From Inia geoffrensis (lineage: Eukaryota > Chordata > Mammalia > Artiodactyla > Iniidae), in contig CM070903.1 of assembly GCA_036417435.1 (NCBI GenBank), positions 85,780,001-85,844,000 on the forward strand: a DNA stretch of 64,000 bases, written 5' to 3'. This document shows, piece after piece, positions 34,020 to 46,313 of this stretch (positions are counted from its first letter, which is position 1; every line of letters begins with the position of its first letter). The translations under genes and the position numbers were made by a program. A model generated the notes under the pieces. The model made no database searches, was not told where the DNA came from, and saw nothing but the letters and a program-made list of their open reading frames with translations.

Positions 34020-34150
34020 TAGAGCAGTGTAATTGTGGACCATCTGAAGACCTCCTGAAATTAGATCTCTAGGGACATGGAGGGCTGGAATCTGCATTTT
34101 TAGCATTAGGAGTTTCTTCTTCACCTTAAAGTTTGAAAAGTATCTGATTT
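34020..34150. repeat. Possible MER5-type hAT transposon fragment
   Basis: 'ggaatctgcatttttagca' and 'aaagtttgaaaagtatctg' resemble the centre and end of MER5 (hAT-Charlie) elements. It is diverged and partial. Confidence 0.45.
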
Positions 34151-34217
34151 GGAATATTTACAAAGTTGTTCTGCATCTCCACTGTGGGACTGATGAACAG
34201 TGGCTAAAAGTAGACAA

Positions 34218-34519
34218 TTTTTTTTTTTAATTTAAATTTAATTTAATTTAATTTTTTTTTTTGGTACACGGGCTCTCACTGTTGTGGCCTCTCCCGCCGC
34301 GGAGCACAGGCTCTGGACGTGCAGGCTCAGCGGCCATGGCTCACGGGCCCAGCCGCTCCGCGGCATGTGGGATCCTCCCGGACCGGGGCACGAACCCATG
34401 TCCCCTGCATCGGCAGGCGGACTCTCAACCACTGCGCCACCAGGGAAGCCCTAATTTTATTTTTTAACATCTTTATTGGAGTATAATTGCTTTACAATGG
34501 TGTGTTAGTTTCTGTTGTA
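34218..34519 (-). mobile_element. L1 3' tip carrying a SINE in its tail
   Basis: Outer TSD 'taaaagtagacaa' at 34205-34217 and 34520-34532. Between these are a T-rich tail, a young CHR SINE (34251-34451), and 'taacatctttattggagtat' plus 'tgtgttagtttctgttgta', only about 70 bp of L1 3' end. It is a two-step nested insertion: first the tiny L1, then the SINE into its A-tail. Confidence 0.88.
34251..34451 (-). mobile_element. Young CHR SINE in an L1 A-tail
   Basis: 'ttggtacacgggctctcac' to 'ccaccagggaagccc', flanked on both sides by 'taatttaatttt'/'taattttatttt', which is L1 tail material. It is close to the other young copies in sequence, with CpG-rich 'gccgcggagc' still present. Confidence 0.93.
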
Positions 34520-34532
34520 TAAAAGTAGACAA

Positions 34533-37500
34533 ATTTTTGTTATACATTAGATGGAACACTCAAATGCTGGCCATCTTAAAGAAGGAGTTGTTTATGACAG
34601 AAATAAGTTCTCTCCCATTGAAGCAGAGACTGGTTAACTACTTTGGGAGGGGGGGATTATTTGGAGAGAATTTAAACATTGTATGGAATGGGAAGAGTGT
34701 TATACTAAGTAAAGTTCTAACCCCAAGGTCCCATTATTCTGAAATGTAAACAGCAAAACTGCTCCAAAGAGCCAGAGGAACACTGGCTCCAACTAGCTTT
34801 TTCTATGTCTTATTTGACTTTCAAAATGTAGGAAAAAGACCTTTCTATTTTCTTGAGTCCTAGGATTAGGGTTGTCAAGTGACCATAAAGCAACATCTAT
34901 TAATTAAGGAAAAGGAGGGAATTAAAATCTTACTGAAAAATGGCAAGAGAAAAGAAATCTTAATAATTGAGAAAGCATTGTATCAACATTAATGTTCCCA
35001 TTACAACATATAGGAAAATCCTGAAAGTCAATTCCCTTGCTGTTATTGGATTTATTATTATTATTATTATTGAATTAGGGCAAACGCATGAAGTCAGAAC
35101 AGATTATCTTGTATCTGTTAGTGAATGAGATGTTCCAAATTTTGTGTCACACAATAAGTGTGGTGGGTTTCTTTCATCTGATCATAGCATTTCCTGTATG
35201 CCGCAGAGGCTGGGCTGTGGACCTCCTCGTTTGTTGAAGCATATGCACTATTGTTGAGCTCACCACACAGCTGTGGGGGGAAAACGTTGCTCACCCTAAG
35301 GTTATAACCCCCCTTCTCTAAATTACTGTTTACTGATGTGGGAGAAAAGGACTCCTGGCATAGCCCAATAATTACTCTTGGCACAGCTCAATAATTAATG
35401 AAGTGTTAGAAAGACACTGTTAAAGTTTGTGCATCTGCTATGGAGGGTGCGAAAGTACAAGAAACTCGCCTGCGTCGCCAAGTCAAAGACACACATGGCT
35501 TGGCCCGTCCTCCCAGGAGAGGACCCGGTGGGGAATGAGCACAACCGAATGAGTTAGTGAAGGAGAGAAGGGGACTCTTACTACTAAGCTGTTTCTACCT
35601 TACTGAGAATAGAGAAGCCCAAGGTGGTAGAGTTGTAACTTCTCAGACTTTTCTCTCCTGTGATTTATAGGGAGGTCCTTTAATTTGTGAAAAGAAATTT
35701 ATATGCAGAAACAACCGCTCTCCTTTCTCTATTGGTTATAATATAGTACTTGTTAAATCAGCAATTTAAAATAATTTGATGATGATAATGCAACAAGGAC
35801 AAATAATTACTTCCACTAGTGTGGTATTTATCTCCTGAAGTTTTCTGAGGTTGCAGGCTGGCATTTAGTCTAGTGAATAAGATATCAAGAGTGCTTTCTT
35901 AGCTGCAAAATTAACAAAGAAAGGAATAAATATTATTTTTCCCTCAAAGGACTCAGTCTGGAAAAAGCCCAAGGATTAACTCTTTGTGCCTCAGTCTGAT
36001 TTCACAGTGTGTCACCTCTCACACTTGTCCTCATCAATCACTGACATAGGACCAGGACTCAGACAGGCCTCTGGGCTTTCCCAGGAATCCCTGCTGCTTG
36101 GCTGCAAAGTCAGGTCCAGGCCAAGGGTTTCTGAAACACAGCTCAGGTACAAGCTGACTCTAGCTTCAAGCCAATTTCTTTAAGCAAAAGGTCTTTGCTA
36201 ATATGTGGAACAGAAAAGAATGCTGGGAGAATGAGTTGGTGTCTTTTCATTCTCCCTCTTCCTCTGTCCTCCCCTCTCCCATCCCTACGTTTTTTAAGTT
36301 CTAGTTCAGACTAAAAGGGAGACATTTGACAAGTTCTGTTTTATTAACTCTACTCTAGTTTGGTTGATGATACATTGAATATTGTTTTCTCTTTTCCTTT
36401 TTTTTTCAGTGTTGTGTATATAAATGTCTTAATGGTCACAATTTCTCTATGTGACAGCTAAGGGGGAGTATAGGGCAAGGAGTAAACCTTAAAGTATTAA
36501 GGTGCAGGCTACCCTATTTTTTCCCCCTCCTCTTTGATATGAAACTGGTCACAGGCACATTTTTTTAAACCTCTCAGCAGGAATTGCAAAGTTTTCCTGG
36601 TCATCACCTAGCAACAAAACCCAGCAAAACATTCGCAAAGCAGTTTTTGCAATGCAGCCATCACTGACTGGCAGAACTGACTTGTGGAAGGCTGAATTTG
36701 TAATGGAGGAGAATTGAATGCTTTCTTCTTTATTCAAGTAGAATGCTGAGATGTGCAGTCTGGATCCTGTTTGAACCAAATTAATGTACATTAAAGAATA
36801 AACCATAATGCCCATTGTGAATAGGAGGTCAGAATGATTCAACAGAATTTGATGATGAGCCAGTTCTTATTGAAACTATTTAAATTGAACTTTTAAAGTA
36901 GTTGTTTTAAATAAAGCAATTTGAGATTGATATAACTATCCCTTTATTAGATAAAATATTCTGAGGACCTTTGGGTAGTATAAGAAACCTTAAGTCTATT
37001 GGGTAATAAGTTCAGAATTCAACTGAAGATTACTTAGCCTCTTCCCTGAAAATAATGATAAAAATTCCCCTTCAGAAGGACAGGAAATCTGCTTTGTCTG
37101 GCTTTGACTTCTACTCAGAGTTAGCAGCCAGGCATAATGTCTGTTATCTTTAAGAAAATATGCTACTCTGGAACTTGGTTATAATACCCATCTGAAGGTC
37201 CATGCTGTGGGTCTTTTTCTTCAGACGTATAATAATCTTACAACAAGATCCTTTTGCTTTGTCATGTACTTTAGAACCAAAATATTGGATGCAAACACAT
37301 TTTGTTTCAATTATTTTTTTCTGTAGTAGCTATATGTGGAGACTCAAATATATCAAGTCAACGATTTGATTTTTAATACTCAGGGCCTTCTGAATGCATA
37401 TCTCTTTTGATAACAGAGGAAGCTTTTTAGCTCAGTATTTCAGGCAGACAGCAAAAGGATTTGTTGAATGTGACAGAATCCTCACTCTCCAATGAGAATT

Positions 37501-37944
37501 CTACAAAGTTTGTTTCACATAGTACAATATGTGATGGAGGCTATAGAGTATGTTTTCATATCAGGCTTCAGCTCTTGATCACTGAGGAACTGGCAAGACT
37601 AGTAACTTGTGGGGAAATTGTTGTGATCCCGTTTAGATTCTCTTCCTTGTGTCCCATAGTCTGGTGGTCGTCCAGGGTGCGAACTCAGCTTTCTGTCCAT
37701 TATTGCTAATGACAGAATTTTTCTGTACATTTGCCCACGTCCTTGCACAAAATGGAGCTGTTAAGTACGGAGTCCTTTCCAGTTGATTTGTGTAAGTCTT
37801 TGCTTCCCTCCATTATGCTCTGTGAAATGTTGGCTATCATTTGTCCATCTCTCTTTAGGCTGAACTCTCTTTGACAGTTTTCTCTTTTGTCACAATTAGC
37901 CCTTCTGTGGCTATGGGAACAATGTGGTAAATCCTTGTTGCACA
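34533..37944. other. Unclassified, repeat-poor 3.4 kb
   Basis: This is one of the longest stretches without a recognisable transposon. It includes a short (TTA)n run near 35049-35071 and a locally CpG-bearing stretch near 35450-35530 ('gcctgcgtcgccaag'). Frames are at most 97 codons and match nothing known to me. Some parts could be old LTR or DNA-transposon debris, or conserved non-coding sequence. Confidence 0.4.
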
Positions 37945-38097
37945 AAGCAAAGTATGGTCTGCATCAGCACCTGGGGACTTGTTATATATATAGAATCTCA
38001 GGCTCTACCTAAGAACTACTGAGCTAGAATATGCATTTTAAGAAGTTGCCCAGGTGATTCACATGCACGCTGAAGTTTAAGGAAGATTGTAAATCTT
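37945..38097. mobile_element. MER5A-like hAT-Charlie fragment
   Basis: The palindromic organisation typical of MER5 is visible: 'catcagcacctggggact' near the left end and 'cccaggtgattcacatgcac' with 'tgaagtttaa' near the right, with 'agaatctcaggctctaccta' between. It is a non-autonomous DNA transposon with no transposase. Confidence 0.78.
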
Positions 38098-38404
38098 TTC
38101 GATTCAACAATTTGCTTCCTGCTAGGAGTGCTAGCTGAAAATGGATCTTCCTTTTGGCATTTCCTCTAAAACAGCATTAAACACTCCCTACTCTCAACAA
38201 TACTGAGGTAAAATTAGAGGCTGAACCATACAAGTAACAAAGAGATGTGAGCAAAGATGTAGAGACTGCCCATATGTTAACTGGCACACACAGCACAAAC
38301 CAATGGTTCCACATGACCCAGCATACTATCAGATAGTTTACTCTGTACCCATTTTAGCAAAAATTCTACATTTTGTCTTACATTGTAATTATTTTTATAT
38401 ATGA

Positions 38405-38545
38405 CAATTCTCTTGCTAGAAGAAAATTTTCTTGAGGCAGTGTATGTTTATATGCTTAAATATAAGTACTCATATTTATCCCCTTCACATCCCTAGCCCA
38501 GGGCTTTCATCATAATAGGAACTCAACAAATGATGGCTGCATCGA
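38405..38545 (+). repeat. L2 3' end
   Basis: 'ttgaggcagtgtatgtttat', 'cacatccctagcccagggct' and 'aataggaactcaacaaatga' follow the order of the L2 3' end, strongly diverged. Confidence 0.55.
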
Positions 38546-39847
38546 ATTGGTAACATATCCAGTAGATGCAGTGTGTTTAAAAAGATTACAACCACGCTCT
38601 TTCTAAGGAAATTGCATAGGTGCTCAATAATGACCTAACACAAAGCACTGAGGGGAAAGTGTGCCTTAGTGACCCTAGGCATTTGGGTCACATTGCAAAT
38701 GGTACAGTCTGGTTGAAATTAATCCTGTCTATTACCAAACAGGCCAGGTCCTCAAGTCAGTTATGAAAAATAACATAATTTGAGGGCATCCTTTTGATTT
38801 TGGTCCTAGATTGGCTTCTTCCAATATTAGTTACCAAAAGCATGTAGATCTTTCAGTAGGCTTATTGATTGTAGAAAACTTCTAAAATTTAATCCAATTC
38901 AGATTTTCCAATTCGTCGTTTATCCAATAGATTATACAGATGAAGTGTTGACATTTTGGGAGTATGAATTAGCCTACTTATATTTACATGAAGTTTTACA
39001 AAGTTTGGGAAGGATAACACAACTCAGCCACAGTGCTCTCACATTCAGGTTTATGTGATATATTGGCAATTTGAATTGGTAGTGGAAAAATTGAAAACGA
39101 AAATTCTGTCATGTGCAATATTAGGAACCCACATTGGGGAAAAGAAACTAAGCATAAACAGGCAAATTGGTTTCACCTCAATGTAAAAAGCAAGAGGTAG
39201 GATAAAAATTACAGGTTTATACAAATTACTGCATACATCACCCTGAAAACTACAGGCAACCAGATGGGAATTTTTATCCTGTTTTCATGAAGTATATGTT
39301 TCTTTTAAAGGAAGGGTTGTAGTTACAAAAAGGAGTAGTTAATAACGTGTAAAGGCTGCATTAGTTTCAGCAGCACGAAATTTCATTTATAGCTAAAGGC
39401 AAGTTTGTCACTTAATTAGTAATTCTGACACAGGTAAAGGGGAAGACAGCTGCTTTTCTAGGCATTTTATGCCTCACTGGTCCCCGGTAACCAGATGGCA
39501 TTGTTGTTGCTGATGGATGAACCAGAGAAGATGTGGGAGAGGGTCCACCCCACCCCCCACACCAACTCCTTGAAATAACAAGCTTGGATTAGAAAACTTG
39601 CAAGGAGTAGGCTTTCTTCTGTGGTCACTTGGCCAGGGTGCAATGGGGAACAGTGTTGCAGCTGAACCAGTAACTGAGCCTTCTACTCTCCTCACAACTT
39701 GTCTGGAGAGACCCTGAAGTTAGTAGGTAAATGAGCAGCTGCACATACTAGCTTGCTTTCTTTTGTTTAGAAAAAGTCCCAATTACAGAATTGTTCAACA
39801 ATATTACACAGATTTTTAAAACTAAAAGAAATCCCATCTATTTGTCT
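38546..39847. other. Unclassified non-coding sequence
   Basis: No gene or confident repeat. Frames are under 75 codons. Confidence 0.4.
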
Positions 39848-40040
39848 AGCATTTTGGAGTTTTCCACTTGCTTTTTCATCTATTATTTCACCAAACCCTC
39901 ACATTAACTTTGTGGAGAAAGGCAGGAGTGGGGCTATTATTTCCATTTGTCAGATTGAGAAAATGAGGTTCAGAAAGGTGGATTTAGTTCATCAAAGCCT
40001 GAAAAGCTAGTTACAAACCTAGGACTGAAATCTAATCTTT
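39848..40040 (-). repeat. MIR SINE, diverged
   Basis: 'tcatctattatttcaccaaa' and 'ccctcacattaactttgtgg', then 'ttatttccatttgtcagatt', 'gagaaaatgaggttcagaaa' and 'agctagttacaaacctagga' give the MIR order in reverse. Confidence 0.75.
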
Positions 40041-40084
40041 AGATTCCCATAATTAGCGCTCCTTCTAACTAACGTAAACACAAA

Positions 40085-40745
40085 CAGGCAACAAATAGAT
40101 GAAATGATGATCAATCTCACTAGTAATCAGGAAAATACAAATTAATGTATCAAAATTTTTATCATCAATTTGGTAAAAATTAAGAAAATTAATATTCAAT
40201 GTTGGCAAATATATAAACACACTGGTGTTGTTGTAAATAGGTGCAGCTTAGAAAATATTCATAGTCTTTAACATAATTCCACTTCTAGTAATCTATCCTA
40301 CAGAAAAACACATTTGTACATAAAGATGTATGTACACTGATGCTTATTGTTTCTATTAATAAAAACTGCAAACAACTTTAAAGCCCCTAATTTGGGGATT
40401 ATTAAATAAATATGGCTATATCATGAAATATAATAAAATTATTTTAGAAAGGATGGATGTACATGAACTGATACACAAGAACTCCCAGACATATTAATAA
40501 GTAAATAAAGCAAATTGCACAACACATACCATTTGTTTTTTTAAAAAACAGTGTATGTGCACACACATCTGCATAGGAAAAATGGTTTGTGAGAGCACAG
40601 ACCAAACTGAAAATAGTGATTACCTATGGTGAGAAGAGTGATATTGTGGGATGGGCAGATAAAGAGGAAATTTTACACTTGGTCTCTATATTTCTATATT
40701 AGTAGACTCTTTTAAAAGAATTTATTTATGCCTTATTATAAAATT
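40085..40745 (+). mobile_element. Old L1M 3' end
   Basis: Plus-strand order of an old L1M: 'caatctcactagtaatcagg', 'aaaatacaaattaatgtatc', 'ggcaaatatataaacacact', 'cttctagtaatctatcctac', 'aaactgcaaacaactttaaa', then the 3'UTR ('accaaactgaaaatagtgat'). It is decayed and non-coding. Confidence 0.72.
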
Positions 40746-41694
40746 AAGAACATTTATAAAGAAAAGTTAAATTTCCCAGGGTTGCCTTCATTTCTTGCAT
40801 CCTAGATAGCTGCCTCTCCTGTACTGTCTGATTATTAGAGCCATTCCTGAGTCTGAGCTGGAGCTCAGCAAGATGTCTCCACCCTGCATCTCCAATATCT
40901 TTAGGTAGGGGAAGGGCCTGAAATTGACCTTTCAGGATCATCTAGGTAGACTTTCTATCCTCGCACATGATGGATCCTTACCAACCCAGATATACAGTTT
41001 CATGCTGATTTTTTTTTAACCTTTGCTAGACCAATGGTTTCAAAATACTTTTGGCAACACATTATATTCAGAAGCACAATGCATGAGAAGGTAAAAGTAG
41101 AGCTCTTTTGGTTGAAGTTGAGGAGGGTGGAGGCATCTTTTCAACCTCATTACTTCTCCCTACTGAACTCCAAAAAACTGCCTCCAAAAAACTCCTAGGT
41201 CTCCACAGACAAATCACTGACACCATGTCATTTTATAAAGAAACAGGAGTCCAGCAAAGTGAAGTTCTTCAGCTGAGATTATACAAATGCTCAATGTAGA
41301 GCCTGTCCTTGAATCCAGATACTCTGAGTCTAATTTCTATTGGCCTTCCCAAATAGGGAAAGGTGCTTCACCTTTTAGGCAGCTCCAATTAGCTTTGTCT
41401 TTCCAGACTTTTTCAAAATAGCAAATAGCATCTCTACAAATGTTTCATTTTCCTCCTTGCTTCTTCCTAATACCATATTTCATCTTTGCCTTTTCTGTGA
41501 TCATTTTCTTCTATTCTGATCTTATAGAGATGATTCCTTGCAAAAATAATAGATAGGAATATTATAGAAGCCTCTCATAGTATTAAACAGGTAAGGGCTG
41601 AAAGTTTTTAAAGGATTTTCTGTTAGTCACAGGCTAGTGAACGAGGCTAGTCACAGTTGAGAAATTGCTTAGAATCTGTTCATCAATAGCAGGC

Positions 41695-41743
<49 letters not shown>

Positions 41744-42346
41744 CTCCACTGAAAGCATTTAGTGACTCTGTTATAAGCAGGTCTTATTCCTTCAGACCAA
41801 AGAAATCATAAACTACTTATGTTCTAGTTTTCACAACCTTTTATAAATGTTAAAATAGATTTTTATTTATTTATTTTTTTGGTGCACACTTCTCAATTAC
41901 TCTCTACGATTAACTTAAATTGCTTTTTTTTCTTTTAGAAAACATATTTTTAAATATTTCTAGTATATTTGAAACAATAAGACACCTTTCCACTTATAAA
42001 AACTTGACTTTGGGGTTTGGGGAGAACCAGTAAATAACAGCTGTTTATCAGCCCATCTGGGTTTGGAATCAGTAGAGAAAAAGACATAGGACATAGACAA
42101 ATGGGACCTCAAAACATCAACTTTAATACTGACAAAATATGATTGAAAGACATGACTTTGGGTGCAGTGGGCCTCCTAATAATTCACCCAAATTAAGTTT
42201 ATCCAGCTAGTCACTAACACAGTAGGCCTTTACTGTGGAGGTGGGGGACAGAGGGGTGCAGAGGAAACAGCCTGCATATTAGAAAAGGAGAGCAACTGTA
42301 TTTTCTCTGGTGTTAGGCAGCAATGTCTGTGACCAAAATTAATTAC
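40746..42346. other. Unclassified, with a CA microsatellite
   Basis: Apart from the (CA)22 tract at 41697-41740, nothing is recognised. Frames are at most 65 codons. Confidence 0.4.
41697..41740. repeat. (CA)22 microsatellite
   Basis: 44 bases of perfect CA dinucleotide. It is uninterrupted and long enough to be length-polymorphic. Confidence 0.98.
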
Positions 42347-42355
42347 GATTAACTT

Positions 42356-42522
42356 TTTTTTTTAATTCACACTTTTATTTTATTTTACTTAAAAAAAAGT
42401 TCTTTTGGCCACACAGCGTGTCTCGTAGGCTCTTATTGATAGTTCCCTGTCCAGGGATCAAACCCGCGCCCCTTGCAGTTGATGTGCGGAGTCTTAACCA
42501 CTGGACTGCCAGAGAAGTACCT
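42356..42522 (-). mobile_element. Short CHR-related tRNA SINE
   Basis: On the + strand: T-run and A/T tail, 'ggccacacagcgtgtctcgt', 'agggatcaaacccgcgcccc' (reverse B-box) and 'ttaaccactggactgccaga'. The TSD 'gattaactt' is exact at 42347-42355 and 42523-42531. It is the same short subtype as at 9113-9249. Confidence 0.88.
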
Positions 42523-42531
42523 GATTAACTT

Positions 42532-43127
42532 CTTAATTACTTTATCTCAAAGAGCTCCACTGGGTAGACACTAAAAAGTAAAGTTCAGTTTCTTTATACT
42601 ATTTTACTTTAGGAGATGAGAAGGTAAAACTTAGTATCTTGTAACTTGTGCGTTTTGAAATATCCAGGTGGTGGTCATGCTATTCTGCATTGAGCCATAA
42701 TGATCCAGTGCTTAGCATCAAGAGCTGGGGTTTGGAAAACTTGTCAGTGTGCAAACCTCACAGTCCTAGTGTTGGTGAATGAGACCAACGAACCTTTAAC
42801 TAGATTAACTGGTTAGGCCAAGCTCATCCATGTTTATTAATTTTCACTCACATTGGAACTATGGGTGAGTCACAGGTTTACAGTGATGCTTTCAACTTAT
42901 TTTCTGGTTGATAGGCAAATTATTTCACATAGTAAACTACCCTTAAACATCATCAAAGTCAATTTTTTAAACAATTAGAATAAAGAAATTCTAAGACCAG
43001 GATTTGATCTGTATTGAGTGTCATAAAATGCTCCATTAACTATGGTTGGCTTGGCTAAAACAAGTTAATCCCTTTAAAATGAGAATGCTTAATAACACTA
43101 GCTTTACCTTATCAATCTTTCAGCCCC
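42532..43127. other. Unclassified non-coding sequence
   Basis: Nothing recognised. Confidence 0.4.
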
Positions 43128-43245
43128 CCAGGCTTATTGAGGTATAATTGACATACAGCACTATATAACTTTAAGATGTACAAAATAGTGATCTGACTTA
43201 TATATATTGTAAAATGACTACCATATAAATATTATCATTATTACG
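43128..43245 (-). mobile_element. Old L1 3' tip
   Basis: 'cttattgaggtataattgac', 'atacagcactatataacttt' and 'gtacaaaatagtgatctgac' are an old L1 3' end on the minus strand, about 120 bp long. Confidence 0.7.
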
Positions 43246-43797
43246 ATCATCATTATGCTTTATTAAGTGCCCCTTGCTCATCTTTGGGAGTAAAGAATAA
43301 GACCAACAACATCACTGTGCTGTAGTGGACACATGGCCAGGAGATAGAGAATATAATTCCAACTCTAACACTGGCCTTTCTAGAACCCGGTTTTCTAATC
43401 TACAAAATAGTGGGGTTTGACTAGATCAATTTTACTTAATCTGGTTTATTTGAACCTCTAAAACTCCATAAAGGAATTCTCCCCAGTTTCTCATGGGGAT
43501 CATTTTCAGTATTTCATAAAGTCTAAATGAAATGGCATATTTATATTAGACGAGGTCCTAAAAATGAATTAATGCATTGGCCATCTAATTAATTACATAA
43601 CTTCATTAATTTAAAATATTGCTGATTAACTATGCTCTTTACTGTATTGCATATTATAGTTTTATATGAATAAAAGTGAAGAAATAATCTATTACTTAAT
43701 AAATAAAATCTCCCAGGAAGAAAAATTCAAAACAGAAACCACATGGAATGTTGAAGTGTTTCTTGGTAATGAAAAATTGGGAATCTCTGCTCTATAA
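43246..43797. other. Unclassified, AT-rich
   Basis: Nothing recognised. Confidence 0.4.
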
Positions 43798-44325
43798 AAT
43801 CCTTAGGCATCTCCTAAGAGGATCCTTAATGATCCCTGACTTCTAGTATTCATGCCCTTATGCAATCCCCTCCTCTTGAGTGTGGTCTGGATTTATTGAC
43901 TCCCTCCTAGTGAATACAATATGGCAGAGGTGATGGGATGTCACTTCTGAGATTAGGTTATGTATAGATTTTGGTTTCTATTTTGCTGGCTGTCTTTCAG
44001 ATCATTTGCTCTGGGGAAAGGCAGCTGCCATGTCATAAGGCAATGCTGTGTAGGGACTCACACGAGTGAGTTTGGAAGCAGTTCTGAGGCCTGCCAATAC
44101 CCCTGTGAGTGAGCTTGGAAGCTGATCCTCCCACAGTCAGGTCCTGAGATTTTGGTAGCCCCAGCTACACCTTGGTTGTAGCCTCATGAGAGACCCTGAG
44201 AGCAGAACTGCCCAGCTATAAGCCACTCCCAGATTCCTGACCCATTGAAACTGAGATAAAAGATATTTGTTTCCAGTCTCTAAATTTGGGATATCCTGTT
44301 ATGCAACAATAGATAGCTAGTATGG
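43798..44325 (+). mobile_element. MLT1-like solo LTR
   Basis: 'ccttaatgatccctgacttc', 'tgagtgtggtctggattta', 'cagaggtgatgggatgtcac', 'tgtgagtgagcttggaagct', 'cctcatgagagaccctgaga', and the end 'ttatgcaacaatagatagct' with 'agtatg'. It has the length and order of a complete MLT1-type LTR. No internal genes remain. It is the mirror image of 25532-26060 in orientation. Confidence 0.78.
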
Positions 44326-44944
44326 ACCTTTCACCTTTTCCTGTTTTAATTTCCAAATACTTTAAAGAGATTTAAAATATAATAGAAAGACAGATAATAC
44401 AAAGAGAGATGGTCACTACTAAAAGTGGGGAAAATAAAGGAGAACAAACAGGAATAGGAAATATCAGACAGGCAAAGGGAACAACTGCCCTGGAATACTA
44501 CAGAACACTCTCCTGACTTCTAAAGGATTTGAATGAGTACAGTGATTCATCATTATCTTTTGTGAAGAGTGAGAGTTATTTTTAATTCTGAGATAGTTGG
44601 GTGGGGATTGTGGTGGTAGTCACAAAGAACCTCTCCCTTCCTGCATCCCCCCCAAAGTCAGAACTTTGGCCTTGGAGTTTCTCATTTAGTTTTCCTTCAA
44701 GGGTCACCACCTCAGTATGCATACAAAATATTGGCTATGTTTTCTGCATTATTAGTATGAGCATTACAAAAGATGATAGATGAAGAGCAAAAACAAAAAA
44801 GTTCTGTGAATTTAAAACAGAAGTCTCTATTTTCTTTAATTTTAAAATTATATTTATTATGCATTTTTAGCCTTTATTTAGAAAATACATGAAGGAGTAG
44901 GAAAAAGAGAAGGAAAGGGTAATTTTTAAAAAGTAAAAGAGAGG
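44326..44944. other. Unclassified non-coding sequence
   Basis: Nothing recognised apart from short A-rich runs. Confidence 0.4.
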
Positions 44945-45639
44945 AAAAAGTAAAGAGAAGGGGGGTAAGATTTCCAGTCAGGATGGCTCAATGAGTTTCT
45001 ACTCACTTCACTCCAAATACGGAGCAATGGCAGATAGAACGTGAAAATAGAAAACCTTAGAGAGAGGTACTGATGAAAACTCAAGATAAATATCACTGTA
45101 GACCAGTGCGGGGCTGATTTCACAAGCCTGGGCACTCCAGACCTAGAAATAAGCAGTGGTATTAGGAGTCCTTTAGTCCTTTAGGAAGGGGAAATGATTC
45201 CATGAAATAAGCAGTCAAAGTAAGACTAACAGTTTTAACTCAGGGACTAGATTGGGAAGTCCCCTTCCTGATCACTACAAGGGACTCTGGCTTTAGTGGG
45301 TGTCACGTTCCAGGAAGGTGGGGAGTGGTTTAGTGAGAGGAGGGTAGCACAAAGGAAATCTATTTATCACTTGTTAATCACTATTAGAGAAGAGCTCTAA
45401 AATGTAACGGTACAACAATTCTGGACTAGATGCCTGGGAGGCAGGTGGAGGCAACCTCAAAACTGCTAGATGAGGATGGGTAAATAAAAGGGCAGAGAGA
45501 GAGACAGAGAAAAGAGAGAGAGAGTGAAAGAACCATAAAAATATCAAGAGCTGTTTGTTAAACTTTTGTTATACAGAAGGCACATAGATGATTTATAAAC
45601 ATAGAATATATGACTCATGCATCATCTCAAGAACTCTAT

Positions 45640-45835
45640 GAGGTAATCAGTATTTTTATTTTTCTTACTGTTGTTATTGTTATTATCCCATTGTACAAAT
45701 GAGGAAACCAAGCCACAGAGAGGCTAAATAAATTGGCCAGGATCACTTGGCCAATGAGAGGCAGACCTTAAATTTGAACCCAGGAAGTCTAAGCCCAGAG
45801 CACATATGGTAATCACTTCACTATTCTTTCCTGAA
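45640..45835 (-). repeat. MIR SINE
   Basis: 'aactctatgaggtaatcagt', 'cattgtacaaatgaggaaac', 'caagccacagagaggctaaa' and 'tttgaacccaggaagtctaa' are the MIR parts in reverse order. Confidence 0.85.
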
Positions 45836-46121
45836 TGCAAAAATCACTTAAAATCTTCCTACTCAAATGAACCTACAAACTATATTCCAAACACAAATAA
45901 ATCAATGCAAGGCAGGAAAATAATTGAAACATGAATTCAATACAGATGAAATTAGTGTGACAAAGATTTTAAAATAAATATGTTTAGGATAGTTAAAGAG
46001 ATAAGTGAAAAAAATAACATATTTTTACAAAAGCAAGAAATTTTGAAATGAATGGAACAGGTGGATAGGAAAAGAGGTTTATTAGAAACCTTGGAACTAA
46101 AAAACATAGTCATGACCCCAC

Positions 46122-46313
46122 TCTCTTTTTTTTTTGATTGGAGTATAATTGCTTTACAATGTTGTGTTAGTTTCTGCTGTACAGTGAAGTGAATCAGCTA
46201 TATGTATACCTGTATCGCCTCCCTCTTGGACCTCCCTTCCACCCCCTACCCCCATCCCACCCATCTAGGTCATCAGAGAGTGCCGAGCTGAGCTTCCTGT
46301 GCTTTGCGGCAGG
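46122..46313 (-). mobile_element. 5'-truncated L1 3'UTR
   Basis: A T-run, 'gattggagtataattgcttt', 'acaatgttgtgttagtttct', then 'cccacccatctaggtcatca' and 'tgccgagctgagcttcctgt'. The TSD 'agtcatgaccccac' is exact at 46108-46121 and 46314-46327. It is about 190 bp and non-coding. Confidence 0.92.

Noticed and set aside
35440..35540. CpG island or promoter
   Set aside because: Only a few CpGs in about 80 bp. Too short and too weak for an island.
41697..41740. CRISPR or satellite array
   Set aside because: It is a plain CA dinucleotide microsatellite. No spaced repeats were seen anywhere in the window.
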